Source: a virus. From it: a DNA stretch of 48,874 nt. The DNA lies in IMG/VR virus record IMGVR_UViG_3300036759_000025, positions 64,001 through 112,874 of that record; one strand, 5' to 3'. Below the pieces are notes generated by a model. The model had not been told where the DNA came from. It saw only the letters and a list, made by a program, of their open reading frames with translations, and did not search any database. Below, piece by piece: positions 14,880 to 22,289 of the stretch (the first letter of the stretch is position 1; each line of letters begins with the position of its first letter). The position numbers were made by a program, and so were the translations under genes.

Positions 14880-15077
14880 TTAGTTTCCTCTCGGTGCCCC
14901 AGCACATAGCTGGGAGGTTGGTATTATTCGTGCTCCATCGCAGGTCTGATGGCAGACCCATGCTTCACCCTCCTTGATCCGGCGTGCGATGGTTCGCCGG
15001 GTGTCAAGGTCGATGGGAGGGCCGACCCGCTCAGGATTGAACGGGCAGCCATCACACATCTCAGGGCGTCGGATCAC
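14880..15077 (-). CDS. Cys/His-rich DUF6283-like small protein
   Basis: 65 residues: CDGCPFNPERVGPPIDLD, then WVCHQTCDG and LCAGAPR. The order CxxCP - CH - C - CAG resembles short actinobacterial/phage proteins of the DUF6283 type, which are thought to bind a metal or iron-sulphur centre. Assignment is by motif memory only. Four bases overlap with the upstream gene. Confidence 0.6.
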   Translation of the reverse strand: MIRRPEMCDGCPFNPERVGPPIDLDTRRTIARRIKEGEAWVCHQTCDGARIIPTSQLCAGAPRGN

Positions 15078-15430
15078 GGCAGGATCGTGATGCGTAGGCG
15101 CTGCTCGGGATGGCCCTCAGTGGCAGACGGATCTGCCAGCATCTCCTTCCATTCGTCCTGCCCGAACAGCGGCGAGGGGAACTCGACCACGAACCCCTCA
15201 AGCGGGTTGTCAGCTTCGGGGTTCATGATGAACATGCCATCGCCACGCCGGATCGAGTTGCCATCGATGTTGCCCTTCATCATCCAGACGAAGGTGAGGC
15301 CGTCGCTCAGCAGCGGGTAGACACCCGACATGACGATGACCTGCGTGGCGATCAGCGGGTCGCGGTTCATCGGGTCGAGCCGGTAGGTGCGAGCCTTGAA
15401 GATCTCGACGCTGCCGATGTGCTTGAACAT
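15074..15430 (-). CDS. Hypothetical protein
   Basis: 118 residues from the ATG at 15430, overlapping the upstream TGA. Beta-rich, with KHIGSVEIFKARTYRLDP near the start and FIMNPEADNPLEGFVVEFP in the second half. Unknown. Confidence 0.7.
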   Translation of the reverse strand: MFKHIGSVEIFKARTYRLDPMNRDPLIATQVIVMSGVYPLLSDGLTFVWMMKGNIDGNSIRRGDGMFIMNPEADNPLEGFVVEFPSPLFGQDEWKEMLADPSATEGHPEQRLRITILP

Positions 15431-15636
15431 CACTCGCGCTCCGGGTTGGGAAGCAGTGTGATCTTGGCTGTCATCAGGTCGATGTCGTCACCGCCCATCA
15501 GCGCTGTGTCACCGCTGTAGAGGTTGACGATCTTGCGACCGCCTTCATCGAACATGCTCGGCTTGGTCGTCTCTTCGATGCGAGTCACGTTGTCGAAGAC
15601 AATGCGGTCGCTGCCCTGCTCGAACAGGATGATCAT
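15430..15636 (-). CDS. Small hypothetical protein
   Basis: 68 residues, beta-rich (MIILFEQGSDRIVFDNVTRI; KIVNLYSGDTALMGGDDIDL). Overlaps by one base with the upstream stop and by a TGATG with the downstream start. Unknown. Confidence 0.7.
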   Translation of the reverse strand: MIILFEQGSDRIVFDNVTRIEETTKPSMFDEGGRKIVNLYSGDTALMGGDDIDLMTAKITLLPNPERE

Positions 15637-15914
15637 TAGATGTGCACCGCCTCAAGCATCGGGCGGGGGATGATCCAGACGCCACGACCAGCGCTGGGTA
15701 CACCCATCATCCATGCCTTGTGGGTACGAACCGTGGTGAAGGACACCTCGCCGTCAAGCTCGTTGACCTCCATGGAGATGCAGGCATCGATGTAGTCGAA
15801 CTGCTCGCCCTCGGCGGTGTCCAGGTCGGCTGCCATGATGGCCTCGATGCTGGCCTCGATGCAGACACGGGTCGGCTGCTCGAAGCGGGTGGTTTGAATC
15901 GGAATCTTGTTCAT
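15636..15914 (-). CDS. Hypothetical protein
   Basis: 92 residues with alternating strands and helices (RVCIEASIEAIMAADLDTAE; FTTVRTHKAWMMG). First of a tightly packed trio. Unknown family. Confidence 0.7.
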   Translation of the reverse strand: MNKIPIQTTRFEQPTRVCIEASIEAIMAADLDTAEGEQFDYIDACISMEVNELDGEVSFTTVRTHKAWMMGVPSAGRGVWIIPRPMLEAVHI

Positions 15915-15927
15915 GTAATTCTCCTTG

Positions 15928-16914
15928 CTATCTGGTGAACTCGACGCCGCGCTTCTTGACGACGATCTCTTTGTCCTCTGGACCCTTCACGTAGGGAGAG
16001 ATCCAGATCTGCCGGTAATGCGTCGGCTTGTCACGTGGACCATACGGCTGGTTGCGCCAATGGCCCTCCACGATCCAGCGGTGTGACCACTCGACTCCCG
16101 CACCTTCGGGGAGATCGTGGTCGTGCTTGGGCTTGGACCGGCGCAGCCGTAGCACCTTCACGTCGGAGACGCGCTGCTCACGCTGGCGCTGACGACGGGC
16201 CTGCCGGGGCAGCGACTCAGGCACCATGACAAGCTGGCCCATCAGCCGCCAGAAGCACTGCACGTGGGAGTAGATCTGACCGCCCAACTCGGCGGTTGCC
16301 TCATTGGTGATCAGGTCGCCGTTGTCATCGACAATGCCAGCCACGTAGGACTGGTCGAAGACGAGCGGTGCTCCATGCATCAGCGACCAGATGTGCCCCC
16401 GCTCCAGCGAGAGATCGCGGATCACGCTACCCGCAGTGCCATCGCTCGCCGTGTGCGTGTCAAGCCAGTAGTCATCGACATCCTCGATGTTCGAGATCAG
16501 TGACAACCAGACGCCCTGGCCCTTGACGCCCTCGTCCCAGCTATAGGTGTCGCTGGTTGAGATCGGGAGCCATCCGATTGCCCGGTACTTGACGTGCTTG
16601 CCGTGGATGTCGGTGATCTCGAACGGGCGGGGAAGCAGTGCAAATCCGCATGGCACAACGAGATCGTCACGCCGGATGATCTCCTCCTTGAACGTCTTGG
16701 AGGCGTGCTCCCACAGCGTCATCACGTCGTCGCTGACGTAGATCGGATCGGCTCGCAGCATCGTCTGCATCGTGACGCTGCGCACCACCCCACTTGGTAG
16801 CTCTGGGTAGCGAGACTTCTGGAAGCCATCACAGTGCGTGGCGAAGTAGCTGTTGGACAGCATGTTGTGCAGGAGGTGATCCTGCGTGAAGGCAGCGTCC
16901 TCGAACCTATGCAC
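15928..16914 (-). CDS. Conserved actinobacterial/phage protein of unknown function
   Basis: 328 residues. N-terminal two thirds are alpha/beta (GFALLPRPFEITDIHGKHV; GWLPISTSDTYSWDEG). Residues about 230-265 are basic (RQARRQRQREQRVSDVKVLR). The C-terminus, with WSHRWIVEGHWRNQPYG and IWISPYVKGPEDKEIVV, matches a C-terminal module that recurs in actinobacterial hypothetical proteins. No catalytic residue set is known, so a function is not assigned. Confidence 0.75.
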   Translation of the reverse strand: MHRFEDAAFTQDHLLHNMLSNSYFATHCDGFQKSRYPELPSGVVRSVTMQTMLRADPIYVSDDVMTLWEHASKTFKEEIIRRDDLVVPCGFALLPRPFEITDIHGKHVKYRAIGWLPISTSDTYSWDEGVKGQGVWLSLISNIEDVDDYWLDTHTASDGTAGSVIRDLSLERGHIWSLMHGAPLVFDQSYVAGIVDDNGDLITNEATAELGGQIYSHVQCFWRLMGQLVMVPESLPRQARRQRQREQRVSDVKVLRLRRSKPKHDHDLPEGAGVEWSHRWIVEGHWRNQPYGPRDKPTHYRQIWISPYVKGPEDKEIVVKKRGVEFTR

Positions 16915-17173
16915 GGAATGTCCTCCTCTCTATCAACTCCATGATGTAGCCCTGTGGCACGGTGCCGACGAAGCGCCACAGCCCCTTGCGTGATGCGTAG
17001 GGACGGCGCTCGACGGCCTCGCGTGTCATGTTCCAGGTGGAGTCCGATGTGACTCCAGTCAGCACGATGTAAGGCTGCTTGCCACTGCCCAGGCCACGCT
17101 CCAGGTACAGGTGGATGATCTCGCGTCCCCCGTAGGGGCGAACGAAGATGTCACCGGGCTGGATGAGTGCCAT
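16907..17173 (-). CDS. Hypothetical protein
   Basis: 88 residues, opening ALIQPGDIFVRPYGGREIIH with SH3-like strand pattern, basic end. Overlaps the next gene by eight bases. Unknown. Confidence 0.7.
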   Translation of the reverse strand: MALIQPGDIFVRPYGGREIIHLYLERGLGSGKQPYIVLTGVTSDSTWNMTREAVERRPYASRKGLWRFVGTVPQGYIMELIERRTFRA

Positions 17174-18025
17174 CTAGACCGTCACCACCTCTCGGGCCAG
17201 CCAGTAGGCGCGCTCCTTCTCCTCAGCAATGCGCTTGATGATCGCCTGCTCCAGAGCGCGGTAGCACTCCTCCTCGCAGTAGTCGTGGTCGCCCACGTAG
17301 CCACCGCAGCCCTCCATGTAGTTCGTCTCGTCGTCCTGGACGGAGTACCAGGTCACGTCGCCTTCCAGGTAGGAGGCGTACGAACTCATCTCGTCGCGCA
17401 GCGCCTTCTCGATCTGCTCGTCGGTCACGTCGTCACCCATGCACTCCTTGACCTTCTCGGGAGTGTCGAAGGTGTAGCCAGCGAAACTGGTATCCCAGCC
17501 CTGCGCATCACCGGGAATATCACCGACGTGACCAACGCGCATCGTGATGCCGCTGTGCTCGTACACGATGACAGGCAGCACGACACGGGCACCGCGCTCC
17601 CGCTTGAAGTAGTCGATCGCGTTGATCTCGTACCAGCCATTGCCACCGCACTTGTTGCATGTGACCTCGCCGTCCTCGTCGCCGGGATCGCCCTGGTCGG
17701 CGGCGTGCGTGCTGTGAGCCGGGACGTAGCCTGACTCATCGCAGACATCGCAGCCGACCTGGAAGTCAACCTGCTTGATGTCCTCGTCGCCCAGGTCGTA
17801 GCGATCGTAGTGGCAACAGATGATGCCGACGTTGCTCCACTCGCGCGGGCTCATGACATCGTATGCCTCCCGCTCGTAGCCGAGGTGCCCTTCCAGGCCC
17901 TCGAACACCGGCTCACCGTCGCGCTCGATCGTGAGCACCTGGTCGCCGTCGCTGTCGCTCTTGCTCTCCACGTCGTAGGTGATGCCGTCCACCTCGATCG
18001 TGGCCATGTTCGTGTTGAAACTCAT
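17174..18025 (-). CDS. Acidic phage protein with DnaJ-like zinc knuckles
   Basis: 283 residues, strongly acidic. It carries CDVCDESGY and CNKCGGNGW, two CxxCxxxG elements about 30 residues apart, like half of a DnaJ zinc finger. A YEHSGITMRVGHVGD segment and the helical C-terminus resemble a widespread phage protein family known only as hypothetical. Probably zinc-stabilised; function unknown. Confidence 0.75.
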   Translation of the reverse strand: MSFNTNMATIEVDGITYDVESKSDSDGDQVLTIERDGEPVFEGLEGHLGYEREAYDVMSPREWSNVGIICCHYDRYDLGDEDIKQVDFQVGCDVCDESGYVPAHSTHAADQGDPGDEDGEVTCNKCGGNGWYEINAIDYFKRERGARVVLPVIVYEHSGITMRVGHVGDIPGDAQGWDTSFAGYTFDTPEKVKECMGDDVTDEQIEKALRDEMSSYASYLEGDVTWYSVQDDETNYMEGCGGYVGDHDYCEEECYRALEQAIIKRIAEEKERAYWLAREVVTV

Positions 18026-18033
18026 GTGTCCTC

Positions 18034-18252
18034 CTAGTTGTTAGCAGCGTTGTCGTGACTGGCAGAGAAGATGGCCGCTGTGCGAACAGCGACCCTGATC
18101 TCGTCCACACCGAACATCGTCAGGCCGGTGGGCAGATCGCAGTCCCACTCGTCCCACATGCCCATGCTCAGGGCATTGAGCAGGATGTTGAACTGCTCGT
18201 CGTTCAGTTCAGCGATCTCTTCGAGGATCTGCGTCGCTCTGCTCTTCATCAT
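18034..18252 (-). CDS. Small helical protein after the helicase
   Basis: 72 residues, overlapping the helicase stop. Helical opening (SRATQILEEIAELNDEQFNI), Trp/Asp-rich centre (MWDEWDCDLPTG). May be co-translated with the helicase and act with it, but no family is recognised. Confidence 0.7.
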   Translation of the reverse strand: MMKSRATQILEEIAELNDEQFNILLNALSMGMWDEWDCDLPTGLTMFGVDEIRVAVRTAAIFSASHDNAANN

Positions 18253-19763
18253 GCTCCTTGGTTATTGGTAACGGGTGCTGCCAGATCGAGCCAGCGGTCC
18301 ACCCACCCGAGTGCCGAACAGTCGAGCCTCAGCTTCGCACGGGTGACAGCCACGTAGGCAAGCTTCATCTCGGCGTCGTTGAGCTTGGCAGCCTCGCCGG
18401 TCTGCTCGTCGGCCATCGGCTCTGCGAAGTCGGGAGCGATCTGCACTGACTCGTACTCCCGGCCCTTGGCCTTGTGAGCGGTGGAGACAACCATGTCGCC
18501 GTACTGCTCCTTGCTCACGGTCGTGTTGGCCAGCGCCAGGATCTTCTCCACGCCGTACTGATCAACCAGCTTGACGAAGATGCGGAGATCCTTGGCCGTC
18601 TCATCGCTGGCCGCGTAGTCCACTACCTCGTCCCAGTTCTCGAAGCCGATCAACTCGGCGTGCTCAACCGGCTGGCCGCGCATGAGTTGCTGAGCCGCCT
18701 CGGCCAGATCCTTGATGTCCCTGGTACCACCCTGGACGTAGACCTTGCGACCGGCCTCCTGGTAGTGCAGCGTCTCCGCGATGACCTGTGCGTTGGTACG
18801 GCACAGGACGGCGTAGGGCTCAGTAAGCTCGCACACCTCGGAGTCGATCTTCTCGAAGCCGACCAGCGGATGCGGGGCGTTGAGCAGCGTCAGCCACTTG
18901 TTCGCCTCATTGGCAACCGCCTCACCGAAGCGGAAGCTCTTGGTCAGGTAGCAGACGTTCTCCGAATCGAACGCATCCATGGCATCGATCGCACCGCGCC
19001 AGGCATAGATCTGCTGGTAGGTGTCACCGACCATGATCAACTGGGCGTGTGTGCCCTGGTTGACGAAGATGTCGAGCACGGCCGGGTTGGTGTCCTGACC
19101 CTCATCGATCATCAGGAAGTCCACGTTGATCGTGGGGTGGCTCAACTGGTACTGCTTCAGGTAGTAGTCGTGGCTGTAGTTGAGCTTGCCACCCTGCATG
19201 TTCATGATGTCCGCCCACACGATCTGGGCGAAGTGCGTGGCCAGCGCCTTGACCTCGTTGCGCTCCTGGTCGGACCAGGTGAGCCACTGCCGATCGTAGG
19301 GGACGTGCTGGAAGCCGATCTCCTCGTCGGCGCTGTAGCAGAACTTGGTGACAGTCTGCATGGCGAGGTAGGTGATGCCGTTGCGGCTCAGCTTGGCGTT
19401 CTCGCCACGGTAGCCATCCTTGACGCCGATGATCGAAGCGATCTCGTGCGTGCGCAGGCGGCGCACCTTGGAGCGCGGGCCAGGGATCTCCCGGCCAGCG
19501 TTGACCCACGTCTTGCCGATCGCCTGGAAGGCAAGTGAGTGGGTAGTACGGCACTCGACCCAGCCGGGGAACTCCGTGGCAGCTTGCTTGGCGATCTCGG
19601 TGTTGAAGGAGAGGTACTTGCCAATCTCACCCTTCAGGGCCTCGCTAATGAAGATCAACGAGGTGGTCTTGCTTGCGCCTGCATACGCGCTGATCTTGGT
19701 GTGCTCGCCACCCAGGACATCGTGCTTCGCAGTCTCCTGTTCTGCTGTGGGCGTGTGTTTCAA
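18249..19763 (-). CDS. SF1 helicase, UvrD/FBH1-like
   Basis: 504 residues from a TTG with GGAGG eight bases upstream. ATP-dependent 3'-5' DNA helicase motifs in order: motif I AYAGASKTTSL (25-35), motif II DFLMIDEGQD (215-224), motif III GDTYQQIYAWRGA (246-258), motif IV TKSFRFG (274-280), motif V STAHKAKGRE (about 425) and motif VI YVAVTRAKLRLD (about 470). The Walker A glycine before Lys32 is Ser, an unusual change. Such phage enzymes act in replication, recombination or displacement of bound proteins. It has its own promoter-like element (19798-19803). Confidence 0.9.
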   Translation of the reverse strand: MKHTPTAEQETAKHDVLGGEHTKISAYAGASKTTSLIFISEALKGEIGKYLSFNTEIAKQAATEFPGWVECRTTHSLAFQAIGKTWVNAGREIPGPRSKVRRLRTHEIASIIGVKDGYRGENAKLSRNGITYLAMQTVTKFCYSADEEIGFQHVPYDRQWLTWSDQERNEVKALATHFAQIVWADIMNMQGGKLNYSHDYYLKQYQLSHPTINVDFLMIDEGQDTNPAVLDIFVNQGTHAQLIMVGDTYQQIYAWRGAIDAMDAFDSENVCYLTKSFRFGEAVANEANKWLTLLNAPHPLVGFEKIDSEVCELTEPYAVLCRTNAQVIAETLHYQEAGRKVYVQGGTRDIKDLAEAAQQLMRGQPVEHAELIGFENWDEVVDYAASDETAKDLRIFVKLVDQYGVEKILALANTTVSKEQYGDMVVSTAHKAKGREYESVQIAPDFAEPMADEQTGEAAKLNDAEMKLAYVAVTRAKLRLDCSALGWVDRWLDLAAPVTNNQGA

Positions 19764-19797
19764 GGGGTCGTCCTCCGTCTTCTCGGTCGGTTACGGG

Positions 19798-19803
19798 ATC
19801 ATA
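19798..19803 (-). promoter_or_regulatory. Promoter of the helicase operon
   Basis: Minus strand TTCGCTATGATCCCGTAAC; TATGAT is preceded at 18 bases by TTGCTA, a usable -35. The helicase start is about 35 bases downstream. Same core as at 10699-10704. Confidence 0.65.
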
Positions 19804-19854
19804 GCGAAGCCGAGCGCCACTTAGCAACTCGGCCATCGCTACTTGTCTAAAGTT

Positions 19855-19869
19855 CCCGCTCGTTGCGGG
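19855..19869 (-). terminator. Terminator of the gene at 19876-20319
   Basis: CCCGC (19855-19859) and GCGGG (19865-19869) form a short GC stem with a 5-base loop. On the minus strand it is followed by AACTTTAG. It lies just after the stop at 19876, before the helicase promoter. Confidence 0.6.
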
Positions 19870-19875
19870 GTTTGT

Positions 19876-20319
19876 CTAGGTGAGCTTGCGAAGCTCCGGG
19901 TCGGCCTGAGCCGTCGCCATCACGCGCTCCTTGAGCTTGCGGTCGCGCTCCCTCAGCGCCGCCTGCATCGTCTGAGCGAGGTTGCCCATCACGTCCTCAC
20001 GAAGATGCTTGACGAACTGCGCATCCGTGTACGTCGAGACGTTGGAGGCGAGGCCGATGTAGTCGATCACGTCGTCTGTCGTGAGGTAGCGCGGAGTGCC
20101 ATCTCCGTTGGTGAACAGCGAGCCGAAGCAGACCTCGATCAGCTTGGCGCGGGCGTAGAACGTCGAAGCGTTGTTGTGCGTGATCTTCTGGATGCCGGTG
20201 TGCATCATGAAGACGCCCATCGTGAAGTTGAAGGGGTTCTCCTGCATGATCCCCTCACCAGCGTCCACGTAGCAGACGTTCTTCCAGTTGGCGATCTTCT
20301 TGTAGTCGAGTGTGAGCAT
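19876..20319 (-). CDS. Hypothetical protein
   Basis: 147 residues. MLTLDYKKIANWKNVCYVDA opening, GVFMMHTGIQKITHNNASTF, then a helical C-terminal half (FVKHLREDVMGNLAQTMQAA). The pattern resembles phage proteins of unknown function. Last gene before a terminator. Confidence 0.75.
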   Translation of the reverse strand: MLTLDYKKIANWKNVCYVDAGEGIMQENPFNFTMGVFMMHTGIQKITHNNASTFYARAKLIEVCFGSLFTNGDGTPRYLTTDDVIDYIGLASNVSTYTDAQFVKHLREDVMGNLAQTMQAALRERDRKLKERVMATAQADPELRKLT

Positions 20320-20320
20320 G

Positions 20321-20494
20321 TCAGTTGTCCTCCAGGTTGTTGGTGATCTTGCCGTCGTTGTCGAGCACGTCGTCGGCCCAGAGGCCGCGCTGCTCGTCGG
20401 TCAGCTTGTGCCAGCCGTCCGGGATGTACCAGCCCTCGCGCTCAGCCTTGGCAAGAGCGTCGAGTATACGCAGGGCGTTGTAGTTGGTTGGCAT
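20321..20494 (-). CDS. Small hypothetical protein
   Basis: 57 residues from MPTNYNALRILDALAKAERE; the ATG at 20494 is chosen because it overlaps the upstream stop. Trp-rich WYIPDGWHKLTDEQRGLW. Unknown. Confidence 0.65.
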   Translation of the reverse strand: MPTNYNALRILDALAKAEREGWYIPDGWHKLTDEQRGLWADDVLDNDGKITNNLEDN

Positions 20495-20808
20495 CACGCA
20501 TCCGTCAGATCGATGTGAGCACGATCCAGCATGTCCTGGAAGGCGCTCAGTCGCGACTGGTCGTAATGACCATCGAAGCACGCTCCCTCGTCATGCGAAT
20601 TGATATGCACACGATGGGTGGCATAGACGTGGCCGTCGTTGTCCGGTGACGGCTGGCCGTTGCGCACTGGCCGCTTCCAGACGACGATGAAGCTGCGCTC
20701 CCAGTAGTTGTCACGTTTGATGTCGTCGCGCCGGTTCTCCACCAGGGCGATGACCTCCGCGCGCTGGAGGTTGTCGTGCACAGTCAGTGCAATCTTGTCA
20801 AGCAACAT
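20494..20808 (-). CDS. Hypothetical protein
   Basis: 104 residues with helix-strand layout (NLQRAEVIALVENRRDDIKR; SFIVVWKRPVRNG). His/Asp-rich part YATHRVHINSHDEGACFDGH might bind a metal. Unknown. Confidence 0.7.
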   Translation of the reverse strand: MLLDKIALTVHDNLQRAEVIALVENRRDDIKRDNYWERSFIVVWKRPVRNGQPSPDNDGHVYATHRVHINSHDEGACFDGHYDQSRLSAFQDMLDRAHIDLTDA

Positions 20809-20817
20809 GATGTTCTC

Positions 20818-21252
20818 CTACTCGATCGTGTTGGAATCGAAGACGAGCCGCGCTTCGCGCTCCTCGGCGGACGGCTCACCCTCGTAGGTGAAGACCTTCA
20901 GGCCAGTGCTGGTGAACTCCACCCAGAACGGCACCTTCTGGTTGTCAGTCTCCTCATCGACGGACCAGAAGGGGAAGGTCAGCTTGCCATCCGGGTTGAT
21001 GCTGACGAAGGCATCCCAGCGATGCTCGTCCCGGACTGCGGTGCCGGTGGCGTACTGGATCTCGCAGCCGCCACCCTGGAACACCAGCTTGACATCCATG
21101 GGGTTGGCATCGACCATGACCTGCTCGTGGCTGATCGTGCCGTGATGCTGCTGGTAGTGGAAGTCGTCGTCGCTCGGGCCGAAGCTCACATCCAGTGTGG
21201 CGTGAGACTGGCTGGCGAGGACGATGTTGCGATCCTTCATGTGCATGGTCAC
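20818..21252 (-). CDS. Beta-rich hypothetical protein
   Basis: 144 residues from a GTG (GGAG eight bases upstream); in-frame ATGs follow at 21246 and 21240. Extended strands throughout (MDVKLVFQGGGCEIQYATG; GKLTFPFWSVDEETDN). Unknown. Confidence 0.7.
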   Translation of the reverse strand: MTMHMKDRNIVLASQSHATLDVSFGPSDDDFHYQQHHGTISHEQVMVDANPMDVKLVFQGGGCEIQYATGTAVRDEHRWDAFVSINPDGKLTFPFWSVDEETDNQKVPFWVEFTSTGLKVFTYEGEPSAEEREARLVFDSNTIE

Positions 21253-21256
21253 GTTG

Positions 21257-21529
21257 CTAACTCCATCCGAATTCGTCGTTGACTTCGCGGATCATGTCTT
21301 CGATGTCCACGTTGCTGAAGGACTTCTGGCGGACCTGATAGACCCACACTTCCTCGATCCAGCGCTCGCCCTCTGGGTCCCACCAGATGTAGCCGCAGAA
21401 GTCCCATGCTGCGTGCTGGGCGTGTAGTTCCGGGTCAGTCTTCAGCAACTCGACAACAGAGTTGTCAAGCTCGTGATCGGAGTTGCTGTAGACGCTCTCC
21501 GGGTAGTAGTTCGGCGGCTTAGATGCCAT
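21257..21529 (-). CDS. Acidic aromatic-rich hypothetical protein
   Basis: 90 residues with FCGYIWWDPEGERWIEEVWV and an acidic C-terminus. Overlaps the upstream gene by 11 bases. Unknown family. Confidence 0.7.
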   Translation of the reverse strand: MASKPPNYYPESVYSNSDHELDNSVVELLKTDPELHAQHAAWDFCGYIWWDPEGERWIEEVWVYQVRQKSFSNVDIEDMIREVNDEFGWS

Positions 21530-21773
21530 CGTCCTTGTCCCCGTAGAGGGTCACCCGCATGTCATGCGGGATGATCAGCCCGTTGCGCTGAGCGGCACGA
21601 GCCAGGTCTTCGACCTCGTACATCTCCGTCTCGGGGGTCGCGCCGAGCCAGATGACAGGGTTCTCATCCGGCTCAACGTCGCCATCGTAGAGTTGCAGGT
21701 AGAAGCTCTGGAGCGGCTGATCCCAGCCGAACGCCCAGAGTCCCTTGCTGGTTGTTAGTTCGTGGCGGCTCAT
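21519..21773 (-). CDS. Hypothetical protein
   Basis: 84 residues, with WAFGWDQPLQSFYLQLYDG and VIWLGATPETEMYEVEDLAR. This resembles small phage proteins that open with a strand pair around W.FG.D.....Y. Four-base overlap with the upstream gene. Function unknown. Confidence 0.7.
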   Translation of the reverse strand: MSRHELTTSKGLWAFGWDQPLQSFYLQLYDGDVEPDENPVIWLGATPETEMYEVEDLARAAQRNGLIIPHDMRVTLYGDKDDGI

Positions 21774-22051
21774 CGCTCACCGTCGTACTCAGCAGGCAGC
21801 TTGACACCGCGCTGACGCAGCACCGCACGGATGTCGCGCGCCGTGTTGGGAGACAGCTTCTCCCAGGTGTCATGGATGCCGATGAGCCAGTCGTTGTCGT
21901 TGTAGGTGCTCATGTCGTCGTCCGGCTCGACGCCGCGAAGCTCGTCCCAGTCGAACACATCGACATCGATCTCGCGATCGGTGACGACGTTGACCGGATC
22001 GGCACCGTTCAACTCGACCAGCACCTTGGGCTTGCTCATGTCAATTGGCAT
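21770..22051 (-). CDS. Acidic hypothetical protein
   Basis: 93 residues: KPKVLVELNGADPVNVVTDR, then DVDVFDWDELRG, a pattern seen in small phage DNA- or enzyme-mimic-like proteins of acidic charge. C-terminal helix. Unknown. Confidence 0.7.
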   Translation of the reverse strand: MPIDMSKPKVLVELNGADPVNVVTDREIDVDVFDWDELRGVEPDDDMSTYNDNDWLIGIHDTWEKLSPNTARDIRAVLRQRGVKLPAEYDGER

Positions 22052-22289
22052 GTCGTTCTCTCCACTCCTGTTCGATTTGATCTAGCGTTGCCATGGCCTC
22101 TGGTTGCTCAGCCATGACTAGTCCGATTGCCACACCGAGGGCAATCGTCTTGGCGCGGTGCTCTTGCACACCGCGCTTGACCATCTCAGTGGCCGCATCA
22201 GCGGCCAGCCGCTCGGCGGCAACGGCAGGGCCGGAACCAAGTTCCCGCCCCGCCATCGACACCCGTTGGAATGCCTCCTGGAAGGTCAC
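22041..22289 (-). CDS. Helical hypothetical protein
   Basis: 82 residues from the GTG at 22289, overlapping the upstream stop by GTGA. VTFQEAFQRVSMAGRELGSG opening, Ala-rich helices (AAERLAADAATEMVKRGVQE), hydrophobic segment ALGVAIGLVMA. Unknown. Confidence 0.65.
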   Translation of the reverse strand: MTFQEAFQRVSMAGRELGSGPAVAAERLAADAATEMVKRGVQEHRAKTIALGVAIGLVMAEQPEAMATLDQIEQEWRERHAN

